From Catellatospora sichuanensis (GTDB lineage Bacteria > Actinomycetota > Actinomycetes > Mycobacteriales > Micromonosporaceae): a stretch of 64,000 nucleotides of DNA. The notes under the pieces are model-generated. The model saw only the letters and a program-made list of their open reading frames with translations, made no database searches and was not told the DNA's origin. Both the position numbers and the translations under genes were made by a program. The DNA is taken from the NCBI RefSeq assembly GCF_007483665.1, contig NZ_VIQO01000032.1, positions 62,001 through 126,000 on the forward strand. The letters run 5' to 3'. Below are positions 36,663 to 44,723 of the stretch, piece after piece (position 1 is the stretch's first letter; the number at the start of each line of letters is the position of its first letter).

Positions 36663-36677
36663 TACCCTGCCGCTGTG
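36663..36677 (+). promoter_or_regulatory. -10 box at leaderless distance
   Basis: TACCCT (36663-36668) is 6 bases before GTG 36,675. Confidence 0.3.
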
Positions 36678-36863
36678 AACTACACGGCACCGAACTTCTC
36701 GAAGATCTCGACGGACCGCTATTTCTTCGCGCTTGGCATGTTCCTGTTGGCCATTGGCTTCTTCTTCGACAAGCAAAAGTCCCTCATCACGGGTGGTGTG
36801 CTCCTGATCGTTGGGCAGTTGATGCGCGTGGAGACCGCGATCAGGCAGCGCGGCTCCGACTAG
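36675..36863 (+). CDS. Small membrane protein of unknown function
   Basis: A predicted 62-residue protein, VNYTAPNFSKISTDRYF followed by two hydrophobic stretches (FALGMFLLAIGFFF and LITGGVLLIVGQLM) and a short charged tail. Earlier in-frame starts exist (GTG 36,603, ATG 36,648), but GTG 36,675 is favoured by the -10 box at leaderless distance. The frame is short but its composition is clearly membrane-like. Function unknown. Confidence 0.5.
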   Translation: MNYTAPNFSKISTDRYFFALGMFLLAIGFFFDKQKSLITGGVLLIVGQLMRVETAIRQRGSD

Positions 36864-37416
36864 TTCAAGGTCGTTGGCGGCGCGGTGCCGTTGGCCATCC
36901 CAGCTTTCGATCGCTCACCGGTGTCGCGACCGGATTCCGGGGCGCGAGTGGCGATCAGCCGAGGGCCGCACTGCGCGGCGAGCGGCTACAGGCGGTCGTG
37001 ATCCGAGGCGGCGCGACGGGCGACAGCGCGGCGGCGGAGGGGAGATGGCGAAGGCTGTGCCACCACGGGGGGAGTGGCACAGCCTTCGTCGTGCCAAGAC
37101 GATACGCCCTGGGACGGCAGCCGTCCACATTCATCTGCACGCAGAAGGCCGGCACCGCTGTCACGCCGGCAGGACGCGCGCCTCAGTGGCCCGTCCCTGC
37201 AGGTCGTCGCCGGTGCGGCGAGTTCTTGAACGTGCAAGGTGACCAGAACGACATCCGGCCACCTTGCCCCCCGTTACTGCCGAACTCCACCGGAGCCCCG
37301 CATGCGAGGGGTTCCCGGTGGCTTGAGCTTCCTGAGCCGTCAGCATAGAGTGATCGACCGAGGGCTTGTCAACCAATGATTACAGAAGTTCCATGTTGTA
37401 GTCCACGGCTTACAAG
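36864..37416. other. Gap containing a strong hairpin
   Basis: No supported gene in these 550 bases. The region holds the hairpin at 37,049-37,088. Confidence 0.4.
37049..37088. terminator. Perfect 15-bp hairpin
   Basis: CGAAGGCTGTGCCAC (37049-37063) pairs with GTGGCACAGCCTTCG (37074-37088) around a 10-base G-rich loop. No T run follows. It lies about 190 bp after the small membrane-protein gene; a terminator is the simplest reading. Confidence 0.55.
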
Positions 37417-37438
37417 TCAGGTAGCGACCTGATCAGGT
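37417..37438. promoter_or_regulatory. Probable operator of the XRE regulator
   Basis: TCAGGT-AGCG-ACCTGA is a perfect inverted repeat (37417-37432), followed by a third half-site TCAGGT (37433-37438), 13 bases before the start codon. Its position suggests autorepression by the XRE protein. Confidence 0.55.
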
Positions 37439-37450
37439 AAGGACACGTTT

Positions 37451-37828
37451 ATGAGCTCGCAGCACGGCGGCCGGACGATCGCGGACCGCGTGTCGCAGCT
37501 GTTCGAGACGCACCGCCGCCCCGACGGTCGCCGGTACACGACCCGCGAGGTCGCCGCTGCCGTCGGGTGCTCCCACACCCACATCGCGGAGATCGCCAAC
37601 GGCCGCGTCCCCGACCCGCACGTCAACGTGCTGGTCGGAATCGCCAACTTCTTCGGCAAGGACTCCGCCTACCTCATCCCCCCGTCGAAGGCCGGCTTCC
37701 GGGCCCAGTCGGAGGAAGTGGCGTCCATCGCGTTCCGCGCCTCTCGCCTCGATGCCGACGCGCTGCGCGGTGTCAAGGCGCTGATCGACGAGATTCTCGC
37801 CGACACGGTAGACGGCAGTGATCGGTAA
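37451..37828 (+). CDS. XRE-family helix-turn-helix regulator
   Basis: This 125-residue protein has an HTH at about 12-75: RVSQLFETHRRPDGRRYTTR, EVAAAVGCSHTHIAEIANGR and ANFFGKDSAYLIPPSK. A helical C-terminal tail may serve for dimerisation or contact with the metallopeptidase. AGGTAAGGA precedes the ATG. It overlaps the ImmA/IrrE-like gene by 11 bp, and the cassette continues with two membrane-protein genes. In XRE-ImmA pairs the peptidase typically cleaves or inactivates the repressor on a signal. Confidence 0.9.
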   Translation: MSSQHGGRTIADRVSQLFETHRRPDGRRYTTREVAAAVGCSHTHIAEIANGRVPDPHVNVLVGIANFFGKDSAYLIPPSKAGFRAQSEEVASIAFRASRLDADALRGVKALIDEILADTVDGSDR

Positions 37829-38414
37829 GATCCACCTTTCTTCAGTGACCGAGGACAGGAAGGTGGATCAGGTGGGTGACATGCGCGAGATCCGGCGCAC
37901 CTGCGCCCGGATCGTCGCGACCCTGAATCCGCCGCGGCCGTGGGACCTGAAACTGTTCGTCGAATACGTCTCCCAGCAGATCCGGCACCAGCCCATCCAC
38001 CTCGTCGGCCGGCAACTGCCCCCAGGCGTCACCAGCTTCTGGTTCAACGTGGCCGGCCGCGGGGACTTCATCGTGTACGAGGAGCACTCCGTCCCTCAGC
38101 ACCAGTTGCACCTCGTGCTGCACGAGATCGGCCACATGCTCCTGGACCACCCCAGCGTCGACCCGGCCGTCCTGGCGAATCCGACGCTCCCGCTGCCCTA
38201 CGGCGGCAAGCAGGAGCATGAGGCCGAACTGCTGGCCGGCGCGATCCTGAACCGATTCGGCCCGTCACCAGTCGGTGAGCCTGTCGCCGACGACCTCGCT
38301 CGGGCGATGGAGACTTTCGACCCCTCCTGGGAGGCCACACCCCATGTTCGCCCGATACTTCTCGGCCGCACTTCTGCTTGGCGTCGCGATCGCCGGAGTG
38401 GACCTGTGGCGTAA
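37818..38414 (+). CDS. ImmA/IrrE-family zinc metallopeptidase
   Basis: This 198-residue protein has the zinc motif HEIGH in QLHLVLHEIGHMLLDHPS and a downstream Glu in QEHEAELLAGAIL as probable third ligand. The N-terminal part (REIRRTCARIVATLNPPRPW) is usual for short actinobacterial ImmA-like proteins next to XRE regulators. Such enzymes often cleave their partner repressor. The GTG start overlaps the XRE stop by 11 bp, and its last 70 bases overlap the start of the next gene. This suggests coupling along the cassette. Confidence 0.85.
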   Translation: MIGKIHLSSVTEDRKVDQVGDMREIRRTCARIVATLNPPRPWDLKLFVEYVSQQIRHQPIHLVGRQLPPGVTSFWFNVAGRGDFIVYEEHSVPQHQLHLVLHEIGHMLLDHPSVDPAVLANPTLPLPYGGKQEHEAELLAGAILNRFGPSPVGEPVADDLARAMETFDPSWEATPHVRPILLGRTSAWRRDRRSGPVA

Positions 38415-39591
38415 CCCGAGCCGACGCTCCGGGGCACGCGTCTCCCGGATGATGATCGTGGCGCTCGGGGCGGCGGCCATGCTCATGCTCACCCCCGGCT
38501 TCGGGTACGAGGCGATCGACCGCCTGTTCGGCGTGGAGAACACGGCCCGCCTGCTTTCCAACTCGACCACCCTCGCCGCCTGCGCCGCGATCCAGATCAT
38601 GATCCTGTACTGGGTGATGCCGGCCCCGCAGGCCGGCCGGGCGGCGCTGCGCCGGGGCGCCGTCCTGGCGCTCGCCGTCGCCGGCATGGCCACCGCGTTC
38701 GCGACCACACCGACGGCGCAGAACACCGGAAACTGGCAGGCCGACAACACCACCAGGCTGGGCATCAGCATCTACCTGGCGATCTACTTCGGCTACCTCG
38801 CCTGGACCGCAGCGCAGATCATCCTGCTGGTGCCGAGATACGCCAGGCGGGCACACCTGACCCACATCAAGCTCGGGCTCTGGTGTTTTGTCGCGTTCGG
38901 CTGGACCGGGATGGTCTACAACGGCGCCGGGCTGGTCACGGCGGTGGCCGACGATCTCGGCGCGCCGCGGCTGCCCGGGCAGCTCGTTCCCGTCTACCTG
39001 ACCGGGCTGGGCCTGTCGATCGTGTCGCTGATCCTCAGCGTGGTCATCCCCATCCTCGGCATCACCTGGATGAAGTCCTACCGCGCCTACCAGTGCTGCC
39101 GCCTACGGCCCTTCTGGGCCGCCCTCACCGGCGCGCACCCGGAGATCCTGCTGGAGACCCCGGCCAAACGCTTCGCCTACAACATCGGCTGCATCTTCGC
39201 CCGCGAACACCAGGCGCTCTACCGGCGGACCACCGAGATCCGCGACGTCTACCTGTCGCTGCGCCCATGGATGGACGCGCAGGCGCAGAGCGCCGCCGAG
39301 CACCACGCCGACGCCGTCGGGCTGTCTGGGCGACGCCGCGCCGCCGCGGTGGAAGCCGCCGTCGTGAAGGCGGCGCTGTACGCCAAGGTCAACGGCCACC
39401 CGACGACCGGGACGGGCGCCGTGCAGCCCGGGGGCGCGGACATGCCGTCCGAGGTGGCATGGCTGCTGCGGGTGGCCACGGAGTTCTCCGGCACCGTCGC
39501 TGGGCAGGTCATCGACCAGATGCGCCATGACCGCGGACCCGACACCGTCGGGGCCGTCGACGACTTCGAACAGCAGGGACGCCCCGCATGA
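38344..39591 (+). CDS. MAB_1171c-like polytopic membrane protein
   Basis: This 415-residue protein begins MFARYFSAALLLGVAIAGVD and has about seven hydrophobic segments in the first 260 residues. A cytoplasmic helical domain follows: CCRLRPFWAALTGAHPEILL, then RRTTEIRDVYLSLRPWM. The pattern matches MAB_1171c-type putative transporters, often found beside XRE and ImmA-like genes in actinobacteria; their activity is unknown. The cytoplasmic domain may carry a signal. ATG 38,344 overlaps the ImmA-like gene by 71 bases. The next gene starts at an ATGA overlap. Confidence 0.75.
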   Translation: MFARYFSAALLLGVAIAGVDLWRNPSRRSGARVSRMMIVALGAAAMLMLTPGFGYEAIDRLFGVENTARLLSNSTTLAACAAIQIMILYWVMPAPQAGRAALRRGAVLALAVAGMATAFATTPTAQNTGNWQADNTTRLGISIYLAIYFGYLAWTAAQIILLVPRYARRAHLTHIKLGLWCFVAFGWTGMVYNGAGLVTAVADDLGAPRLPGQLVPVYLTGLGLSIVSLILSVVIPILGITWMKSYRAYQCCRLRPFWAALTGAHPEILLETPAKRFAYNIGCIFAREHQALYRRTTEIRDVYLSLRPWMDAQAQSAAEHHADAVGLSGRRRAAAVEAAVVKAALYAKVNGHPTTGTGAVQPGGADMPSEVAWLLRVATEFSGTVAGQVIDQMRHDRGPDTVGAVDDFEQQGRPA

Positions 39592-40193
39592 CCGACACCT
39601 CCGCACCACCCCGGGCCACCGGCTCCGACCGCGCAGCCGCGCTCGTCTCGGAGGTCCTGCAGCCGGGCGTCTTCGCCATGGTGCTGCCGCCGGCGGTCGG
39701 CGCCGTCGCGGCAGGCTGGCGCGGCGCGCTATGGGGGCTGCTGGCCTGCGTATTCACCGCTGTGATACCGCTTCTGATCATCCTCGGCAGCGTCCGGCGG
39801 GGCCGCCTGAGCAACCACCACATGGACCGGCGTGAGGAGCGCGCAGCACCGCTCGGTCTGTCGGTCATCTCGGTCGCCGCCGGTCTCGGTCTGCTGACGC
39901 TCCTGGACGCACCCGCCCCGGTACGCGCCACCGTCGCGGCCCTCGGTGCCGCACTCGCCGTCACCACACTGGTCAACCTGGGCTGGAAGCTGTCGGCGCA
40001 CGCCGCGACGGTCTCCGCGGCCGCCGTGGTGCTGACCGCAGCCCTCGGCAGCCCCGGTGTCGTCGCCTGGTTGATGGTGGTAGTGGTCTGCTGGGCGCGC
40101 CTGCGTGTGGGCGCGCACGATCTCGCGCAGCTCGGTGCCGGAGTCCTGGCCGGAGCCGGCTCGGCCCTGCTCGCCTGGACCATGCTGAACTGA
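39588..40193 (+). CDS. PAP2-like small membrane protein
   Basis: This 201-residue protein has about six hydrophobic segments. The middle contains NHHMDRREERAAPL and the end RLRVGAHDLAQLGAGVLAGA, where His-x-x-x-Gln and Gly positions resemble PAP2-type phosphatases. A complete PAP2 motif set is not evident, so activity is unproven. It starts within the stop of the MAB_1171c-like gene (ATGA), making it the last member of the four-gene cassette. A lipid or polyprenyl phosphate could be the substrate. Confidence 0.6.
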   Translation: MTDTSAPPRATGSDRAAALVSEVLQPGVFAMVLPPAVGAVAAGWRGALWGLLACVFTAVIPLLIILGSVRRGRLSNHHMDRREERAAPLGLSVISVAAGLGLLTLLDAPAPVRATVAALGAALAVTTLVNLGWKLSAHAATVSAAAVVLTAALGSPGVVAWLMVVVVCWARLRVGAHDLAQLGAGVLAGAGSALLAWTMLN

Positions 40194-40199
40194 CCTCCG

Positions 40200-40272
40200 G
40201 TTGGCGTGAGCGCAGCAAATGCGCCATCGGTGGGCACTGCGGCCAATGTTGCTCCCACAGGTCGGTCAAAGC
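40200..40272 (-). pseudogene. 5' fragment of a DUF3885-like gene
   Basis: The minus strand reads TDLWEQHWPQCPPMAHLLR, close to the start of the remnant at 35,120-35,445. The shared DNA is about 70 bp and nearly 90% identical, in the same orientation, 4.8 kb apart. It ends at the IS200/IS605-type remnant. Confidence 0.5.
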
Positions 40273-40275
40273 GTC

Positions 40276-40978
40276 TCTGATTTCCTGAGTTTGTCTGTGT
40301 AGTTCAGACGTTCCGGGTGGGGCGTGGCCGTGTCGTGCCGGGTCCGAAGTCTCTGTGGTGGGAGATGACGGGGGTGGCGCGGACGTGGTGGAAGCCGGTC
40401 CGGTGGTGTGGGGGTTTCAGGATTTCGTATGCAGGACCTGACGCCGCCGCCCGGGGGTGGTGGTTCTTGGGTTCCTGCCCCGCCGGACGCTGGCCACCGA
40501 GGGGTGGGGCGGGGGCCGTGCGCCGGTCGGGCACACGGTGGGAAAGCTTGAAAGGTGTTGGTCGCTTCGGGGTCGGGCCGTTCTTCGGACCACGAGCGGG
40601 GGCAGGTTGTCTGGTCGGGGGTAGGGTCGGGCGTCGCACGGTCGCGACGTTGCCTTCGACGACCGTGGTGGTGGTGTGTCGGCCGGTTTTGCGGTCGGTG
40701 CGGACGCTGGTTCGGGCGAATAGTCCGCGGGCGGTGATGCGCATGGCTGCGGCGTGGTCGCGGTCTGCGGACAGGTCGCAGCGCGGGCAGGTCGACCACT
40801 TCCAGCCCCGCTCGTTGGGCCGGTCGGGGGCGGGCAGGTGCTTGAGTTCGGTGTGTCCGTGGCCGCAGCGTGGGCAGTATCTGCTGGTGCCGCGGGCGGG
40901 CACGGTCACCACCGCGATGCCGGTCTTGGCGGCCAGATGCGTGATCGCGTCCATGACCTGGCCGCGGACCTGCCCGGA
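40276..40978 (-). pseudogene. TnpB C-terminal remnant of an IS200/IS605-type element
   Basis: The minus strand contains the TnpB end: AAKTGIAVVTVPARGTSRYC, a CPRCGH zinc pair, RGWKWSTCPRCDLSADRDHA with the final catalytic-type Asp, and a long basic tail. The N-terminal half is missing. The downstream CTGAACTACACAGACAAACT, then GAAATCAGAGACG, is a common right end of such elements in actinomycetes. It abuts a HEAT-gene fragment on one side and a DUF3885-like fragment on the other. Confidence 0.65.
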
Positions 40979-40979
40979 C

Positions 40980-41334
40980 AGCAGAGATCGAGCACCGTAA
41001 GCCGGGCGGTTTCCCGGTCCGTTTTCAGCAGGTCGACGATCTCTGCGCTCAGACCGTCCTGGTCGTCGCCGAAATCGCGGCTCGATGCGCGCAGCAGCGT
41101 CGGCAGTGCCGCTACGCCGTCGATGCCGGCCAGGATGCTGGCGATGAGGTCGCGGCCGTAGAAGTTCTCTTCGTGCAGGAACCGGTCGAGTTCCTCGTGC
41201 AGACGGGGAACCAGGGCGCTGTCACCGCAGGCCGACAGCGCAGCGAGCGTCGGCGCGATGTCGTAATAGTGGCCCTCAAGCTCGATCGCGTGCCGCACCA
41301 CGGCCTCTAATGCCCGACGCTGTCGATCATTCGC
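40980..41334 (-). pseudogene. Fragment of a HEAT-repeat protein
   Basis: About 110 residues: HAIELEGHYYDIAPTLAALS, ENFYGRDLIASILAGIDGVA and SRDFGDDQDGLSAEIVDLL. The frame begins after a stop at 41,335 with no clear start codon and is cut near 40,980 where the TnpB remnant joins. Similar sequences occur in HEAT-repeat proteins of actinomycetes. Confidence 0.55.
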
Positions 41335-41487
41335 TCAACTTGCCATATCTTGACCAGTCCGCCACAGCCCACGGTGCGCGAGACGACTCTGCACGAACAG
41401 GAGTCTTCGGTAGGGGCCTGATGGCAGATGTCCGGCCTGTGCGTCCGGTGCGGGGGAGACGGTGGCTGATGGGAACCTGCAGCGAAG

Positions 41488-43164
41488 TCACCCTCTGACG
41501 GTGAACTCCAGCTCATCCACGGGGTTGGCGAATTCGCTGACTCGTAGTGACACCTGCATCCGCCACGTCCCCGATACCGGGAGCAGGACCTGCGCCGTGT
41601 AGAAGCCTGCTGACACGTGTGTCAGCGGGACGGCGCCGAGCGTCGCCCCGTCGGTGGACAGACGCACCACGGGCGGTGCGACACCCTCGGTGGGTTCGCC
41701 GGCCGTGGAACTCAGCCGAAGGGTGATGGTGTTGGAACCGCGGGTGAGTGGTGTGAGGGAGGCCCGCACCTTGATGTCGCCCAGCGTTGTCTCATGCGTG
41801 TCGGGATTGGCCTCGGCCGTCACGCTCGCGGGCCGGGAGCCGCCCTCGGGACTCGTGTCGACGAGGAATCCGGTGACGAGCAGGGCGACAGCAAGGACGG
41901 CGCCCTCGATCGCGGTGGCCCGCACCACCGGTCGGGCGTGCGTTTGTCGGCTGGTCTTGTTCGCTGCCCGCTTGAGCGAGGGGAGCAGCGACCACCTGTT
42001 CCACGCCGCGATCGCGAGAGCTGCCAGCACGATGGCGATCTTGGCTGTTACCAGCCTGCCGTAGCCGGTGTCGACGAGAGCTGACCAGGAACCGATGAGC
42101 CGCCATGCGAGCAGCGTTCCGGTGGCGACCAGGGCCGCGAGCACGCCGGCGGCGGCGGTGGAGAACCGGGCGAGCGTCTCGGCCGCGGCGGCTCCGCGGC
42201 TGGACAGGGCTGGCAGCGTCAGTGCCAAGCCGGCGAGTCCGCCGAGCCATATGCTGCCCGCGAGCAGGTGCAGCGCGTCCGCGCCGATGACGAGGCTTTC
42301 GGGGCTCGCTGCACGGGTGTGCCCTACCAGTGCGGGGGCCATGACCGTGAGCGCGGCGGTCCCTGCCGCTGCGACGCGTCGCTGTCGCGATGCGGACCCG
42401 GGACTGAGCAGGGCCAGGGCCAGTGCCAGTCCGGCGACGACGGCCGCGGCGACGGCGTACTCGGTCAGCGGCAGAGAGGACCACGTTGCGCCCTGTTTGA
42501 GCAGCGCCGGCCCGCCGCCGAGCAGATAGGCCGCGGTGATCGGCAACGCGGCAAGCCACGCCGCGGCTGCGACGGCCGCAGCGGCACGCGCGAAGGCGGC
42601 CGTACGTCGTCGTGGGTGGTCGGCACCGGGGTCGGTGGGCAGGAACATGGCGGCGAACGCGACAAGCCCGGCTGCGAGCAGCAGGCCGACATAGCCCACG
42701 ACGCGGGCCAGGGTCAGTGTCCAGGGAACCTGCGGGATGCTGCTGGAGTCACTCGAAGAGGGGGCGGTGACAGGGGTGGGCGCGCCGACGGAGAAGGTGA
42801 GGGACCCGCTGATGGGATGCCCGTCATCGGAGACGACCCGCCAGGTGATCACGGTAGTGCCGTCGCCCAGGCGGGCAGACGGCACGACTCGGAGTTCGGT
42901 GCCCGTGACGGTCGGATTCGCTTCGACCGGCTCACCCTGCGGGCCGTAGACCTGGACGCCGCCCGGGATGGCGCGTACTGGTTCATCGAACGTGAACAGG
43001 ATCCGGTCGGGTGCGGTCTGCAGGACCGCACCCTCGGCCGGGTTGGTGCTGACCAGGTGCGCGTGCGCGTTCGCCGGCTGGGGGAAGCCGAGCAGCAGCG
43101 CGGATACGAAGACCAGGACCAGCAGTGCCGTTGTCCGGATGCGCCGCGATCGTGGGTCGCTCAT
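41488..43164 (-). CDS. CopC-CopD fusion (copper resistance/uptake)
   Basis: This 558-residue protein has a signal peptide (RTTALLVLVFVSALLLGF) followed by a mature start HAHLVSTNPAEGAVLQTAP, the CopC domain whose first His is a copper ligand. Its second motif is VVSDDGHPISGSLTFSVG. About eight membrane segments follow (about 145-430), the CopD part, and a C-terminal extracytoplasmic beta domain (about 440-558). CopC-CopD proteins handle periplasmic or extracellular copper. Its ATG overlaps the stop of the YcnI gene (ATGA). Copper supply may matter for the copper-radical oxidase encoded at 54,037. Confidence 0.9.
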   Translation of the reverse strand: MSDPRSRRIRTTALLVLVFVSALLLGFPQPANAHAHLVSTNPAEGAVLQTAPDRILFTFDEPVRAIPGGVQVYGPQGEPVEANPTVTGTELRVVPSARLGDGTTVITWRVVSDDGHPISGSLTFSVGAPTPVTAPSSSDSSSIPQVPWTLTLARVVGYVGLLLAAGLVAFAAMFLPTDPGADHPRRRTAAFARAAAAVAAAAWLAALPITAAYLLGGGPALLKQGATWSSLPLTEYAVAAAVVAGLALALALLSPGSASRQRRVAAAGTAALTVMAPALVGHTRAASPESLVIGADALHLLAGSIWLGGLAGLALTLPALSSRGAAAAETLARFSTAAAGVLAALVATGTLLAWRLIGSWSALVDTGYGRLVTAKIAIVLAALAIAAWNRWSLLPSLKRAANKTSRQTHARPVVRATAIEGAVLAVALLVTGFLVDTSPEGGSRPASVTAEANPDTHETTLGDIKVRASLTPLTRGSNTITLRLSSTAGEPTEGVAPPVVRLSTDGATLGAVPLTHVSAGFYTAQVLLPVSGTWRMQVSLRVSEFANPVDELEFTVRG

Positions 43165-43931
43165 GCCCGACGGCGCTGTCGTACGAGCGCCGCACCGCCG
43201 AGGACCGAGCCGAGGACGCCGGCCGCCAGCGCGGCGAGGGTCAATGCGCGGTCCGTTCCCGACAGGGGCTCGGTGGCGGCGGAGTGCATGGGGTGCGCGT
43301 TGCTGGTGGTCATGTGGTGGAGCGTGCCCTCGTCGGGCTCGGAGGTGGTGAATCTCGGGGCGGGCAGCTCGAGTTCTTCGACGTTCCGCCCGTCCTGGGC
43401 AACCTCGATCCAGGCGGACTCGCCTTGCTCGCAGGTCTGGATGGTCGGGAAGACGAGCTCGGTTCCCGCGGCTTCGGGTAGCTGGACCGTGAGTTCGAAG
43501 ACCTCGCGGTAGCCGTCCGGCAGTGGGGTGTCCGTGCTGAACGTGACCGAGGCTACCCGTTGCACGATCTGGGTGCCGTGGGAGTCCGTCACGGGCGGGT
43601 CGACCGTTTGCGTCTGCTTCGCGATCTTCCACAGTGCTGTCCGGGTGGGGGTCACTGAGGTGATCTGCGCCGGGATCTGAATAGTGATCTTGGTGGTGGG
43701 CGAGTTCCTGCAGCCGTGCCCGACGCTGAACTGGAGGACTGCGTGGGCGCCGGCCGCGGTGGTGGAGGGGGTGACGGTGACGTGCGCACTCGCCGGGGAC
43801 GCGAGACCGAACAGGCTGACGATCAGCGTGGCGGCGCTGATCTGCATGCCGCGCCGTGCCCGCGTCCGAGTCGAACGGCGGTCGTGCTGGTCGGCCTGGG
43901 CCCGGACGGATCCGATGTCGTTGCGCCGCAT
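43161..43931 (-). CDS. YcnI-like (DUF1775) copper-binding membrane protein
   Basis: This 256-residue protein has a signal peptide with mature N-terminus HVTVTPSTTAAGAHAVLQFS, where the leading His is the copper ligand of YcnI proteins. The core (YREVFELTVQLPEAAGTELV, then PTIQTCEQG) is DUF1775. A C-terminal membrane helix and basic tail anchor it. Coupled to the CopC-CopD gene downstream, it completes the ycnI-ycnJ-like copper pair. GAGGATGCGAC precedes the ATG. Confidence 0.9.
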   Translation of the reverse strand: MRRNDIGSVRAQADQHDRRSTRTRARRGMQISAATLIVSLFGLASPASAHVTVTPSTTAAGAHAVLQFSVGHGCRNSPTTKITIQIPAQITSVTPTRTALWKIAKQTQTVDPPVTDSHGTQIVQRVASVTFSTDTPLPDGYREVFELTVQLPEAAGTELVFPTIQTCEQGESAWIEVAQDGRNVEELELPAPRFTTSEPDEGTLHHMTTSNAHPMHSAATEPLSGTDRALTLAALAAGVLGSVLGGAALVRQRRRA

Positions 43932-44145
43932 GTCGCATCCTCGCGCTCAGGGCGAGTCGGCTCGCCCGGTGTTGATCGATGTGCGGGTTGGTCGTGCGGG
44001 TCGCAGTGATTCGACCAACCAGCGGAACCAATGTCAAGTATGTGAACTGGGCGCATTGCGGAGCCGCTGGGCTGAACGGTAGCGTGCGTTCACGTTAGCG
44101 AACTCAAGTCCATATGGTGGACAGCCGGTATCTGGGAGGGGCGTC

Positions 44146-44370
44146 ATGCCTAACATCACCGTTGAACTGCTCGCGGGCCGGTCCTTGGAGCAGCGCAGGG
44201 CCTTTGCCCGGGCCGTGACCGACAATGCCGTCGAGATCCTTGGGGCCCGTGAGCAGGACGTCCGCATGGTGTTCAGCGAGATCACCGCCGATGTCGTGGC
44301 CAACGGGGGTGTGCTGGCCAGCGAGGACGCCAGCCGTGCCGGTGTGCTGGCCGCGTTCGACAAGCACTGA
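44146..44370 (+). CDS. 4-oxalocrotonate tautomerase-like enzyme
   Basis: This 74-residue protein starts MPNITVELLAGRSLEQRRAF, so the mature protein has Pro1, the catalytic base of the family. A conserved Arg lies near residue 12. The size is slightly larger than 62-residue 4-OT. It isomerises a small keto-enol substrate of unknown identity. It is between the copper genes and the IclR regulon and followed by a strong hairpin. Confidence 0.85.
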   Translation: MPNITVELLAGRSLEQRRAFARAVTDNAVEILGAREQDVRMVFSEITADVVANGGVLASEDASRAGVLAAFDKH

Positions 44371-44723
44371 GGCCCTGTTTGGACGGTGGGCCGGCCGGCT
44401 GAGCCTTGCTCAGCGCGGCAGGCGGTACAGGCACGGAGATCTCCGTGCCTGTCGGTAGGGTTCTATGCGGATGCTGACGTGGGGCTGGCCGGGGGCATGG
44501 TCGGTCCCATCGTCGTTGTACGGGTCAGACGGTGGCGTGGCAGGCGAGCCGTCAGGTCATGGCCCCTGCGCCGGCCCAGTGGACCACTGCTTCGTCACGG
44601 TCTGGGCGGCCGTGACAGGCGACCGGCGAGTGCGTCCAGGTCCAGGCTGCGGCCCCCGGCTTCGCGAGGTGTGCGACAACGGCCGGCTTCAAAGAATGCG
44701 ACCTGCGCAGTATGCGCAGTGGT
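44371..44723. other. Gap with terminator palindrome
   Basis: Apart from the palindrome at 44,427-44,452 no feature is supported. Open frames here are shadows. Confidence 0.5.
44427..44452. terminator. 26-bp perfect palindrome after the tautomerase gene
   Basis: ACAGGCACGGAGA and TCTCCGTGCCTGT are exact reverse complements with no spacer, 57 bases after the stop. Confidence 0.65.

Noticed and set aside
43165-44037. Upstream extension of the CopC-CopD frame to an 849-residue protein
   Set aside because: The first 290 residues are a shadow of the YcnI gene; the real ATG at 43,164 overlaps the YcnI stop.
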